In this document: in pieces, positions 49,601 through 60,347 of the stretch
Numbering within the stretch: position 1 is the first letter of the stretch
Layout of the letters: every line of letters begins with the position of its first letter
Made by a program: the position numbers and the translations under genes
Notes under the pieces: model-generated
The model's input: only the letters and a program-made list of their open reading frames with translations
What the model was told of the DNA's origin: nothing
Database searches by the model: none
Assembly (NCBI GenBank): GCA_963693085.1
Contig: OY856411.1
Coordinates: 1,346,675,050 to 1,346,739,049, forward strand
DNA from: Alisma plantago-aquatica
Lineage: Eukaryota; Streptophyta; Magnoliopsida; Alismatales; Alismataceae
Length of the DNA: 64,000 nt
Reading direction: 5' to 3'

Positions 49601-52010
49601 TCACTTATCACCTCACAAAAAGAGAGAACAAGCTATAAAATATCAGTGGAGCTAAAACTTTCAATGAAGTCACCTTGAAGTGGATTAATGTGATAAAAAA
49701 ATTTCAAAGGGAAGTGTACATTTAAGAAGGGATTCTCATGTGGAAGATTGGATAGATATATGAGAAACACAAAGTTTAGACTTGGTTTTCCATAGGTGAT
49801 TGTGGAACATCCATGGAGTATTGAATCAGATCACTATCCTCTATGTTTTAGGCAGGTAAATAAACCCCCCTTACAAGCTATCATAATAATAAAAGCATAT
49901 TGAACCATGATGAATTATTCACTAGCATGTAAAATAAAATATGGATAAGGAGAAATGAAAGCACCCAACAAAATAAAAGAACATGCTGCTAAGAAATATA
50001 GAACATCTACAAACTTACTTTGTTGCTAACTATTGTGAAATGACTGATCACATTGTATTGATATGCAAATTGAGCTTAACCCCCTTCTTAAGAAAGAAAA
50101 GGAAACATGGAAAAAGTAAAGAGTGAATAATTGGCTAAAATGGACACTATAATATAGGATTCTATCAAACTTCTATATAACTAGGGAGAAGATCCAATAC
50201 AATGGCCATGTTTAAAGGTAGGAGAATTAACAAGATTATACAGAGATAGGAACTTAATCCCTTAATGTTAATTGTTTCAAGATCAGTTTTGTATCTCCAT
50301 TAATTTCCCCCAAGTGTATTATTCTACTCATGTAAACTCTGAAAAACTATCCCCCTCCAAAAAAAGTATATAGGAAACACCTACAAGATGGAAATTTTGG
50401 CAAAGTTGAAAGACACAAACACCTCTAAGATTGTTGGGCCACATGAGGTTTGATGACCTTTTTAAAATTTAGTCACTAGAACCATTTGAGATGCTATGAA
50501 TGTTGAATCATAAGCAAATCTACTATGTTAAAGTACTTAAATGTTAGAGACATAAATAGCTCTGACCCATGTTCCTGAACAACCTTCGCTTAAATTCTCC
50601 ATCAAAAGTAGTATCTAAAAGGATATAATCATACATGTCAACCTGGACCTTACCCTCCCATGGTAGCTTTGTACATTGGAAAAGAATATTGATAACATCC
50701 TCATTGTCTAGGCACTAACTCAAAACATGAAGAGGCTGAAGTCAAGTAACACCATCGCTCTCAAGATTTATTTATAAAAGGCTAACTATATAAAACGGAG
50801 AACTTTCTCAACTTTGTAGACTAGTTAAATGTATAATACAAGTGGACCCCCTCCCCTATATCTCTCTATTCTTTGTATTGACATGATTATCTAGCATATC
50901 AAGAAAAAATATACATCCAATGAATTGAAACCATTTGAATTCTCAACTAAAGAATCCCATGTCTCCCACATAAGTTTTTCAAGTGATCTTCACTGCTTTC
51001 TGAAGTTTCTATAAAGCAAGTAAATAGCACTATGGAATGTTTCAAGCTATTTGGCATAGCATTAGGACATTCCATCTCTACTAACAAATTGAAAAAAAAA
51101 TACTTCTCCAAAAGCATGTCAACTCATATCAAAAGAGATATATCTCAATAAAGTAACATTGTTTCTACTAGGGACATAGGAAAGTACTTGAGAGTGCCAA
51201 TTTTGCACTCTAGAGTGGACAAGAATACATATGTTACAGTTTTGTAAAGGAATACTAGTAAGATGAATGTGTGGTTAGCTAGATGCTTATCCATTACTAA
51301 ATCCACCTTCTCATCTTGAAATGCTTTCAGACATCCCTTTCTAAGCCATACAAACAACAAGCTTACCTATGATTATATGTGATAGGATTGGCAATGCAAT
51401 AAAAATCTTTCTTTAGGGATAAGACCATAAATCACACCTTTTTTTGTTTCTTGTGATACCATGACTAGTGCGAAGAGAAATGGAGGACTTGGTACTATAT
51501 CTACGCATGGCTAGAACCAACCTTTCGTCATGAAGAGTTCATGGGAACTCCTCATTAGATGAAAATTGGCTTGGTGTGATGGCATGAAACTGGAATATAA
51601 ATCATATGCATCCTAACTAGGTAGAAAAATTATGAAATTTACCCAAGAATCTCTTAATATCATAGATTTACTTCAAAATAACTATTTACTTTTACTGATC
51701 ATTGGGAGATACATCAATGTATAGGAGGAGAGATGGATAATATAAGGTCTGGTCTTGAAGCATGCTACTAGTAAACTGATATCATATGAGATCCTCAACC
51801 TCACAATGAATAGCCTAGTAAAATTCAAAGGTGTGTGGGGTAAATATTTCCTCAACCACTACATACTAGGGAATTTGGTCAAAAAAGTTGAAAATCAAAA
51901 AATTTCCATGAAGGAAGACGTAAAATATGTATACATATGGAATCGCCTAGAGAAAGGATTTTTTCACTACGAAATCTTCTAAAATGGTGGAGGTATAATG
52001 TAAGGATAAA
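49600..52010 (+). pseudogene. Heavily decayed plant LINE ORF2
   Basis: Short segments in the correct order on the + strand show ancestry. SIESDHYPLCF (endonuclease end, about 49820). KSKE...GFYQTSI..RRSNTMA (about 50120-50210, the SR-x-WL-x-x-GD-x-NT region). NIDNILIV-ALTQNMKRLK (about 50690-50730) and IALKIYL-KANY (about 50755, the RT LDLEKAYD region). KKKYFSKSMSTHIKRDIS and RDIGKYLRVPILHSRVDKNTY (about 51095-51235, the GKYLG-P region). SAKRNGGLGTIS (about 51470). Stops and shifts are present in nearly every segment. Limits are approximate. Confidence 0.7.
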
Positions 52011-52194
52011 AATATACACTAGGTCAGAAAAAAAAGTTTGGAAATATGGAGTGCCATAGAGGGTTAAGTTGTTTGTATAGCTTATGCATCAAAAATCCAT
52101 CCTCACAACCTATAGAAGACAATATGTGGATCATTGATGATTATACTTTCTACATGTGAAGATGGGAATGAAAAAAACTTTGCAATCAATCCAC

Positions 52195-52920
52195 CTCTTG
52201 GTAACATACTAGGGATAATGTATTTAACCCCTAATTAGAACACTCTATTACATAGATCTACAAGTGTACGGGCTCGAGATAGAGCAGACAAGTCAGGGGA
52301 TGGTACTCAGGGAGTGGGTAGGATGCTAGGTAGTTAAGGCTATTTCTTTAATTTTCTAGATTAGGTAGGGTTTTCATGGTTTAATATTGGGATCTTAAGT
52401 TAAACAAAGATGAACATGCAAGAAGGAAAGACAAGAGCCAAACCAATATTAACCCTACGTGATTAATGCTAGCTAACAAGCTAAGAGATCAAATACACTA
52501 ACCAAGCTAGATAAATCCTAATTACAACTAAGCAAGACGATTGATTAAGCATGGAAAACTAAAACTGTACTAAGCAATTAACTAAGAAAAGCCTACTACA
52601 AGCAACTAAGCAAGAACTAGTTACCCTAGCATGAATCAACTACCACAAATAAGTAGACTATTTAATTAAAATACACTAGCTAGCAAGGGAAGAAATTAGG
52701 GTTCCAGAAAGTAATCAAGGTAGTGGGTAGTTTAGCAGGATATGAAACCATCAACCATGTGTAAGGGTTGTACTCATGAACATATATCCTCTATCAAACC
52801 AAATAAAAAGGAATAAGGTAGTAACCTATTAGTATCCCATGAGTGGCATGGTGGTGCACAGGGGAACTACTATTTATCACTTCCCATATACCCTTTTCAA
52901 GCTCTATTAGCTAAGGGATA
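52195..52920 (-). repeat. Diverged LTR-like remnant, copy 2, cut by G2
   Basis: It is similar to 46790-47640 (CTACAAGTGTACGGGCTCGAG, then AAGCAAG-rich text). It stops exactly where the G2 LTR begins at 52921, so its continuation would lie beyond the right edge of the window. Confidence 0.45.
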
Positions 52921-55077
52921 TGTAAGGCCCCTGACCTAGCTTAATGATAATTTGTGCTTACTTTGTATAATGAGATACTTAAACCCTAATTTAATCTTTT
53001 GAGATATCCTATTAACATGTGATATGCATGTATTCTCATTTTGGTGCAAATTGATTAATGTTTAAGCTACCTTGTAACAGATGTGCTTGTTTTGGACCAA
53101 AATACGATTTACCCAAAAGAGAGGGTTACCTTGTAAATTGTCACATGAAGAGGTGTTTCTTATACTTAAGCATCATGAGAGAGAATATGATGTTACCTTG
53201 TGATACATTTACTCACTCTACTTGAATATTATATTCCATGTTAGCATTTTGTCATGCTTGTTTATGTAACTCTAAACTTGTAGGTAAGACAAATGGTATA
53301 GCCATGTGAGTGTTATGGTGAATTTTGTATAATATATGGTGATGACTATGAGCGCTATTAAGATATAATGTGTTATCATTTGTACAATATTTATATAAAT
53401 GAGTCAAATGATCAAATAAGTGCCTTGAGCACGATATGAGGTGAAAACCTTTTGTGATATGATTTAGGGATTGATATCCCATAAGTAATGTAATATGGTT
53501 AATGACCTTGTGAGAGGCAGTAATACAAGTGTCATGTAATGATAAGACACCTTATTGATAGTGGGTCTCAAGATCATGTTGGTGCATGGTTGATATATTT
53601 ATATGAAGCATGATTGTGACACATGCATGACATAAGGAGATAGTACACTTACATATGTAAATAATGATGATACAGAGTATTGTCGACAACATGACTAACT
53701 CATGATGAACTAATGATGTTGAACCCTAATCATGTCCTTTAAACCTAATATCCTTCAAACAGGTGGGAAGTGACTTAATTAGGATTTGGTGCAATAATCA
53801 TGATGTAAAATTCTAGATGGCTATGTGAGCGAACCCTAATCTAGGGTATGTTATACTTGTTAAACGTGCACGGATGATTAGTACATAATTATACTCTCTC
53901 TTTCTGACTTGTATGGTTCTATCTTGTAGGTTAATTGAGTATCATATCTAATCCACGCCATGAAGATGATTAAATGATATTATATGATGGCCATAAGCCT
54001 TGATGAAGTGCACTAGAATTGTAAATATGTGAATGTGCACATGATCGGCCTTTTTCTCACGTCAAGAAATGAACGCGGGACAAAGGAAGGAATCAAGCTT
54101 TAAATTTATAACCTGGAACCTTCTAGGCCCCCGCAACTTTATTATGGGTCGAAGTAGATATACGAGGTCGAACACAGGGACGTGGTGACATTTAGGACAC
54201 CACAGATCTTGTTCTTTAGTCAGATAAGCCAAGACAATAGTCAATAAACGTAATTGCTATAACTAGTCTAGCGGGTTGTCATGATATAAAACAAAACAAA
54301 GAAAACAAAACAAAACAAAATAGAGCTCGTGATTCTACTAATCAGAGAAAGAGAGTTCCTGGCTATGTAACCACAAATGGGGCAGTCTATGCACTCGTTC
54401 TCAGGCGTAGACAACCCTTGAACACCCAAGCAAGCATCTAGTATGCATGGTGGCATCTATCTGTGGGGTCGTCCCATTCGCTCTCGCGATGTGTGACTAA
54501 AACCATCAACAATATGTCAATGACCCTCTCTCGAGGAATGACATATCAATACCTCGGAATACACTAAGTTCCCTCTCAGGTCTTAGGATATTCTGGGGTG
54601 TTAAGAACAGAATACCTTGGATCGTCCTCCTCTCGGGTTCAGATCCAAACTATCATCTCATAGCTATTCCTACAATAGATCTCTCGACACAGGAAGAAAC
54701 AACAGTTTAAGTGAGTAAGAGATCAACCAAACTAGCAATCATAACTTAGAAAGAGAAAATAGAACATGCAACATACTAGATCTGATATGAATCTACTTGC
54801 TTAAGGAAAAAGTACATATACATGCTCAGATCAGGCTACATAGCCAAGAAGGAGCTAACTAGCCATAGACAAGCATAGCTGACACCGAACAAAGATGGAT
54901 GAACATCGTTTGTACAAGAAATAAAGGAATGTAGTAGAATGAAAGAGAAGAGGAAAGAGATATAGCCCGTAGAGGAGAGGTGGCTCTCGCTCCTTGGCCT
55001 CTATGCAGGCCAGATCTCACCCCTTGGGTATTCTCTTCGTCCCTCTAGACTCCTCAGCTCTCTCTCTAGGCTGTATC

Positions 55078-55240
55078 AGGTAGCCGTATCGAGCAAACCG
55101 TATCGGGCAGACCATATCGGGCAACCGTATCGAGCAACCATATCGGGCAGTCGTATCAGGCAGCTGTATTGGGAAACCATATCAGGCAGACTGTATCAGG
55201 CATACCAAATCGGGCAGTCATATCGGGCAGCCGTGTTGGG
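55078..55240. repeat. TATCGGGCAG minisatellite in the T1 3' LTR
   Basis: About eleven imperfect units near CCGTATCGGGCAGA of 14-15 bases. A second short cluster lies at about 55455-55530. Confidence 0.85.
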
Positions 55241-55347
55241 CAGTAGACTTTTTGGGGAACTCGACACACTAGCTCCTTGGTCTAGGTACTAGCTCTTGCA
55301 GGGTCCTCCCTTCGGCTCTCCCCCTTTCCTTTGTAGGGTGGTAGCTG

Positions 55348-55358
55348 CTATTTATAGG
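55348..55358 (-). promoter_or_regulatory. TATA box of T1 3' LTR
   Basis: The minus strand reads CCTATAAATAG. It is identical in the other LTR. Confidence 0.7.
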
Positions 55359-55765
55359 CAGTGAGTTGATGGGAGTTGTAGCTTTTATTGGTCCACGTGT
55401 CCTTCATATGTGGCTTCAATCTTGAGGCATCAGGTGGGCCAATATGATTGTCGCCCGATGACCGTGTCGGGCAGGGGGATTGTCGGGCAGCTGTATCGGG
55501 CATACCGTATCGGGTAGCCGTATCGGGCAGCTACTGGAATTCTTGTCTTTTCAGGTTCGGTACTTGAGAGTCCCAAAATTGGCTAGTTTCAGTGCCTGTA
55601 AGTCAAAAGTTGGCTAATTAGCTACATTATTGGCTATTCTAGGTACATTATCTAATGAGAGACAGAAAGCATAAAACATGAGCATTATTGGGCATATTAA
55701 GGCTAAAGTGGTACAAAACTATAGATAAAATGCATAGAGAATATGCACTAATTTGGGCGTTATCA

Positions 55766-55780
55766 ACTACCCCAAGCTTA
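55766..55780 (-). other. T1 polypurine tract
   Basis: The minus strand reads TAAGCTTGGGGTAGT, joined to the LTR start TGATAACG. Very similar sequences recur at 57098-57113 and 57770-57782 inside the element. Confidence 0.85.
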
Positions 55781-56166
55781 AAACTTGCTTGTCCTCAAGC
55801 AAGACTGATCTCAAAGAACAAAAAGATAACATCCAAATTAAGCTTGGTAATAGATGCTAAGGTTTAGAAAAAATAGTTTAAAACATCTATTCTCCTGATC
55901 CATATCATTTCATAGCAAACCCCCACCAATCATGCACAATCCCACCAAAGCAAGATCAAAGAGTGTCCAAGTGAGATTAAGCGAATTCACTATAGCCTGC
56001 CGATACTCATGAGGGTTTGAATCATAATTATTAAACATGAAAGAATTGACACATAGGTGATCACGCAGGTGATGAGCAATGAGTCATTACCATGAATCCA
56101 TGCAAACCAATCAGGAATACCACACCTCTCACTTATTCATGTCCTAAGAAACAAAGCAAAAAGACT

Positions 56167-56445
56167 CTAATGACTTCTGAGGATCCCGATCTGCGTCAGG
56201 TTGGTCCATGTAGCAAGCAACAGTCCCTGCAGTCCGAACCAGTTGGTCCAAAGCAGTGAGATGAACTCCTCATACTGCACCCGAACCAACCCTGCTACTG
56301 AGATGGTCTCATAGGTCACCTAGGAGGTTCCTAGTGACTCTCTAATGATCTTTTCGAGTGGAACTACCAGGCACGACATATCCGCATTCATGAGCGCAGT
56401 CATACACTGGTTGGGCACCATCCTCAACTCTCCTAAAAGAGAAAA
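56167..56445 (-). pseudogene. Small T1 frame of unknown function, interrupted by one amber codon
   Basis: On the minus strand about 40 open codons (RMVPNQCMTALMNADMSCLV and onward) are followed by TAG at 56320-56322. Another 50 codons in the same frame (including VRVQYEEFISLLWTNWFGLQ) end at a TAG at 56167-56169. Its upstream edge coincides with a pyrimidine-rich stretch ending in TTTTAG, which resembles a plant 3' splice site. It could be a terminal exon, the remains of a pol or env-like frame, or chance. I do not recognise the protein. Confidence 0.35.
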
Positions 56446-57249
56446 CAATACTCATTTATTGTTCACACTCGATCTTTTATCATATGCATTCTATTTGTAG
56501 GCTTGGGTGAGAACTATATAGATATTTTGGGATTTTTGTGGGCGGCCAAGCCTCTTTTGCACATTTTTATATTTTTCATCTTTTTAACTCAATCTAATGT
56601 GAGAAGGCACGTAGTCCATCAAGGAAAAACATTTTATCTTGATTATAGCTCAAAACTCATCATGATCCGCTTGACACCTGTGTGAAAAGTTGCAATTATG
56701 ATTCAAGAATCCTTAGAATAGAGGCAAGCTTGTGAAATTCATAGCTAGGAGACTTTAATCATGATTTATCTCATTCCAACAATCCTTTACCATGGATTTG
56801 CCATTCACGACATAGATCAAGGGAATTTAGCTTTAATCTATGAAAAATGGACATGACCTTAGATTTATTACCAAACTCAAGGAAAGAGTCAAAGAGTAGG
56901 CATGGCAAAAGGTCAAGCAATCTTTAAGATGAAAATTGTGCAGTTAGGCATAAAGTCAAGCATTTATCTATTAGATTCGACCACATAGCCATAATTTGCA
57001 AAGCTAAAAAGATGAATTTTTTTTTGAAAATTTAAAACTAAACGTAGGAAGTGAACATGAATGCAAGAAGGGTGAAGAGAAAGAAGGGCAAAGCCTACCA
57101 CCCCAAGCTTAAAAATTTTGCTCATCCTCGAGCAAGACTTGAACTTGAGATAGTGAGGCAGGAATGCATGATCTTAACAGCAGTTATTGAAGTTCTAAAG
57201 ATGATGCATGGGTGCAAGGATATAAAAATAGTTAGAAGAAAGAAACTAA

Positions 57250-57705
57250 CTAACAAGAACATGAAAAGCAAAATTTATTGTAATAAAAGGGTGGGAGGTT
57301 GGGTAATAGAAAAGGGGGTGGTTGCCCCACGATACTGACATTGGGATCCCAAATCCTAAGTTTTGGGACCAGTGTCACATGTGTCTTGCCGTCGGGCTCC
57401 GCCACATAGTAGGAGTAGAATAGGTGGATGTGTTGGCCCTGCCGAGTCTGAAGAAGCGAAGTGAAATCTGGCGACTCGGTAAAGTCATCTTTGTGCTGGA
57501 AGTGGCTTGAACTGCACTGGGATGAATTCTTCGGCATATCATCCTCAGGGTACCTTTCATTATATGATTCTAAAAATGAAGGTCCTGGGATGTCGACACT
57601 GGATGAGATAGATGAGAGAGGTTGGACATCATCTTGAGGACTCATATCTTCTCTCTCCATCTCTGCACTTGAAGTTGGATGCTCAAATAAATCTTCATGT
57701 GCCGT
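57250..57705 (-). pseudogene. In-frame continuation of the T1 ORF after an amber codon
   Basis: The frame of the 397-codon ORF stays open after its TAG (57706-57708): 15 codons, then a Met at 57660 and 136 codons to a stop at 57250. The start is acidic and serine-rich (SSISSSVDIPGPSF) and the end proline-rich (QPPPFLLPNLPPFYY). Because the frame matches and there is no spacing shift, the two parts were probably one protein of about 550 residues. The amber may be a recent mutation or may be read through. The bases after TAG (ACG) are not a known strong readthrough context. Confidence 0.55.
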
Positions 57706-58899
57706 CTAAGTCATCCAATCATCTTCTGAGCAAAAAGTACCCCCTAAAGAATCTGTTTGTGGTTCTACCACCCCAAGCTTATCACTTGGCGTGGAGTCAG
57801 GGGTGTCTTCATGCTCAGCAGCCATGTTGTAGTGAACCATCCATCCTGCCCCCTTGATGTCCACCAAGCCTTGTAAAGGGATGGTGGCAAATGATGGCTC
57901 GTGCTTCTCCAACTCATCTTCATTACTATACTCACTGCTCCATGTCGAGTAGTTGTCATTGTTGTCATCGAACAAAATGTTCCAAACCATGGTTGGTGTA
58001 CTACTCAGAGAGAAATGACAAGTCTCAATATGAGAAATGTCACTCTGGTCTGGTTCAATATCTGACTCTGGTTCCTCAAACCAACCTTCTGGTTGTGAGT
58101 TCGATTGGCTTTTCGAGTCTTCATCACTGTCATCATAGACCCATTCATGTCTATGACTCATTTCTTCCATTGGTTCATCAGCTGGGTCATCTGGGTAAAA
58201 TGAAGGGCTTCCCCGAGTGGGTTGGTCTTCACAGAAAAATCCTGGTGAATCCAGTTGATGGTCTGAATAGGATGATGGTGCATACTCCACTTCAAACCCA
58301 ATGGAATGGTCTTGATGACTAACATCTTTATTGTCTTGTGATGGCAGTTGTAACCGAATTGTAACCAAATCGATAAGCTCTTGGAGCCTCCTTCCTTGTT
58401 CAACATCTTTATCATGAAGTTGTTGTACTTGAGCAGCAATGCTTTCGAGATCTGTCGATTCTGCCATGCACTTATAAGGGGAACCTGCTGTATCAAACTG
58501 ATGCTTTAGGATGAATCCTTGTTCAATAGTTTGAAGTATACTACTACTGTGGTCTATAGCCTCGGTGGCTACTTTGAGATGATGATCCTGCTCTTCTAGT
58601 AGTTGTTGCATTGGATCGACATCTTCTTGGAGATGAGGGGCTAAGGAGGTGAGTGCTTGAATACTTTCCCTAGCCAACTCCACTTCCTTAATCAGTTCTT
58701 GATCCCATGATAGCATGGGGGTCGAAGGCTGACTGGCAATCTCCGTTGTTGGAATCTCGACATATGACGCTGGTGGAGGTAAGTATAACTCGACTAGTTG
58801 TAGAGCATGACCTTCAATTATTTGCCAGCAGTCGGAACTGTGGAAAAACTCGAGAGGACAGGTGGACAAGATGACTTGTCTTGCGGAAGCAAGGTCCAT
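57706..58899 (-). CDS. T1 ORF, 397 codons, unknown acidic helix-rich protein
   Basis: This is the longest intact frame in the window. It starts about 145 bases after the primer site, where gag normally lies, and is read from the T1 5' LTR promoter strand. Residues 1-60 are hydrophobic to neutral with a short proline-rich stretch. Residues about 65-190 are rich in Leu, Gln and Glu with heptad-like spacing (LIKEVELARESIQAL, MQQLLEEQDHHLKV, LESIAAQVQQLHDK, RLQELIDLV), suggesting a coiled coil. Residues about 200-335 are strongly acidic and serine-rich (YDDSDEDSKSQSNS, EEPESDIEPDQSD). There is no CCHC knuckle, no protease or polymerase motif and no signal peptide. It may be a diverged gag-like or accessory protein, or a captured host fragment. 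The start Met was chosen as the first in the frame. No gene family was recognised. Confidence 0.6.
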   Translation of the reverse strand: MDLASARQVILSTCPLEFFHSSDCWQIIEGHALQLVELYLPPPASYVEIPTTEIASQPSTPMLSWDQELIKEVELARESIQALTSLAPHLQEDVDPMQQLLEEQDHHLKVATEAIDHSSSILQTIEQGFILKHQFDTAGSPYKCMAESTDLESIAAQVQQLHDKDVEQGRRLQELIDLVTIRLQLPSQDNKDVSHQDHSIGFEVEYAPSSYSDHQLDSPGFFCEDQPTRGSPSFYPDDPADEPMEEMSHRHEWVYDDSDEDSKSQSNSQPEGWFEEPESDIEPDQSDISHIETCHFSLSSTPTMVWNILFDDNNDNYSTWSSEYSNEDELEKHEPSFATIPLQGLVDIKGAGWMVHYNMAAEHEDTPDSTPSDKLGVVEPQTDSLGGTFCSEDDWMT

Positions 58900-59042
58900 G
58901 GCTGAAAAAGGTATAAGAAAAAGAAAAGTGATTTAGTATATATGAACAAGTATGTGTAAAGCAATAGGAAAACTATGCATGTATATACAGGCTTATAGTG
59001 ACAGAACAAAATTCTACTAGGCGTGTAAACGTGGAAAACCAC

Positions 59043-59061
59043 GTCCCCGGCAATGGCGCCA
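59043..59061 (-). other. T1 primer-binding site (tRNA-Asp type)
   Basis: The minus strand reads TGGCGCCATTGCCGGGGAC, one change from the TGGCGCCGTTGCCGGGGA typical of Tat/Athila-type elements. It lies five bases from the LTR. Confidence 0.92.
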
Positions 59062-60092
59062 AAAGTTGATCGGTCTTTTTCTCACATCCGGAAATGAACG
59101 CGGGACAAAGGAAGGAATCAAACTTTAAATTTATAACCTGAAACCTTCTAGGCTCCCACAACTTTATTATGGGGTCGAAGTAGATATACGGGGTCGAACA
59201 CAGGGACGTGGTGACGTTTAGTATGCCACATATCTCGTTCTTTAGTCAGATAAGCTAAGATGATAGTCGATAAAAGTAATTGCTAGAACTAGTCTAGCGG
59301 GTTATCACGGTATAAAACAAAACAAAGAAAACAAAAAAAAACAAAATAGAGCTCATGATTCTACTAATCAGAGAAAGAGAGTTCCTGGCTATGTAACCAC
59401 AAACGGGGCAGTCTATGCACTCATTCTCGGGCGTAGACAACCTTTGAACACCCAAGCAAGCATCTAGTACGCACGGTGGCATCTGTCCTGTGGGTTCGTC
59501 CCACTCGCTCTCGCGATGCGTGACTAAAATCATCAACAATATGTCAATGATCCTCTCTCGAGGAATGACATATCAACACCTCGGAATACACTAAGTTCCC
59601 TCTTGGGTCTTAGGATATTCCAGGGTGTTAGGAACATAATATCTTGGATCGTCCTCCTCTCGGGTTCAGATCCAAACTATCGTCTCATAGCTATTCCTAC
59701 AACAGATCTCTCAATACAGGCAGAAACAACAGTTCAAGTGAGTAAGAGATCAACCAAACTAGCAATCATAACTTAGAAAGAGAAAATAGAACATGCAACA
59801 TACTAGATCTTATATGAATCTACTTGCTTAAGGTAAAAGTACATATACATGCCCAGATCAGGCTACATAGCCAAGAAGGAGCTAACTAGCCATAGACAAG
59901 CATAGCTGGCACCGAACAAAGATGGATGAACATCGTTTGTACAAGAAACAAAGGAATGCAGTTGAATGAAAGAGAAGAGGAAAGAGATATAGCCCGTAGA
60001 GGAGAGGTGTCTCTCGCTCCTCGGCCTCTGTGCAGGCCAGATCTCACCCCTTGGGTCTTCTCTTCGTCCCTCTGGACTCCTTGGCTCTCTCT

Positions 60093-60233
60093 CTAGGCCG
60101 TATCAGGTAGCTGTATCGGGCAGACCGTATCGGGCAGACCGTATCGGGTAGACCGTATCGGGCAACCGTATCGGGCAACCGTATCGGGTAGACCGTATCG
60201 GGTAGACCATATCGAGCAGCCATGTCGGGCAGT
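60093..60233. repeat. TATCGGGCAG minisatellite in the T1 5' LTR
   Basis: About nine to ten units of CCGTATCGGGCAGA, more regular than in the 3' LTR and with a different unit order. A second short cluster lies at about 60455-60530. Confidence 0.85.
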
Positions 60234-60336
60234 AGACTTTTTGGGGAACTCGACACACTAGCTCCTTGGTCTAGGCACTAGCTCTTACAGGGTCCTCCCT
60301 CTGGCTCTCCCCCTTCCCTTTGTAGGGTGGTAGCTT

Positions 60337-60347
60337 CTATTTATAGG
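60337..60347 (-). promoter_or_regulatory. TATA box of T1 5' LTR
   Basis: The minus strand reads CCTATAAATAG. It would drive the minus-strand T1 transcript that includes the 397-codon ORF. Confidence 0.7.

Larger units (their letters stand above)
54042..55765 (-). repeat. T1 3' LTR
   Basis: Colinear with 59067-60767. It abuts GCACA on the left and the purine tract on the right, and contains a TATCGGGCAG minisatellite at 55078-55240. Confidence 0.95.

Noticed and set aside
57250..58322. Opposite-strand open frames over the T1 ORF (for example 57612-57857 and 57891-58322 on +)
   Set aside because: They are shadows of the minus-strand ORF, and the transcription signals of T1 are on the minus strand.
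55078..60233. CRISPR-like array from the TATCGGGCAG repeats
   Set aside because: Units are contiguous without spacers, imperfect, and present in both LTRs of a plant retrotransposon.
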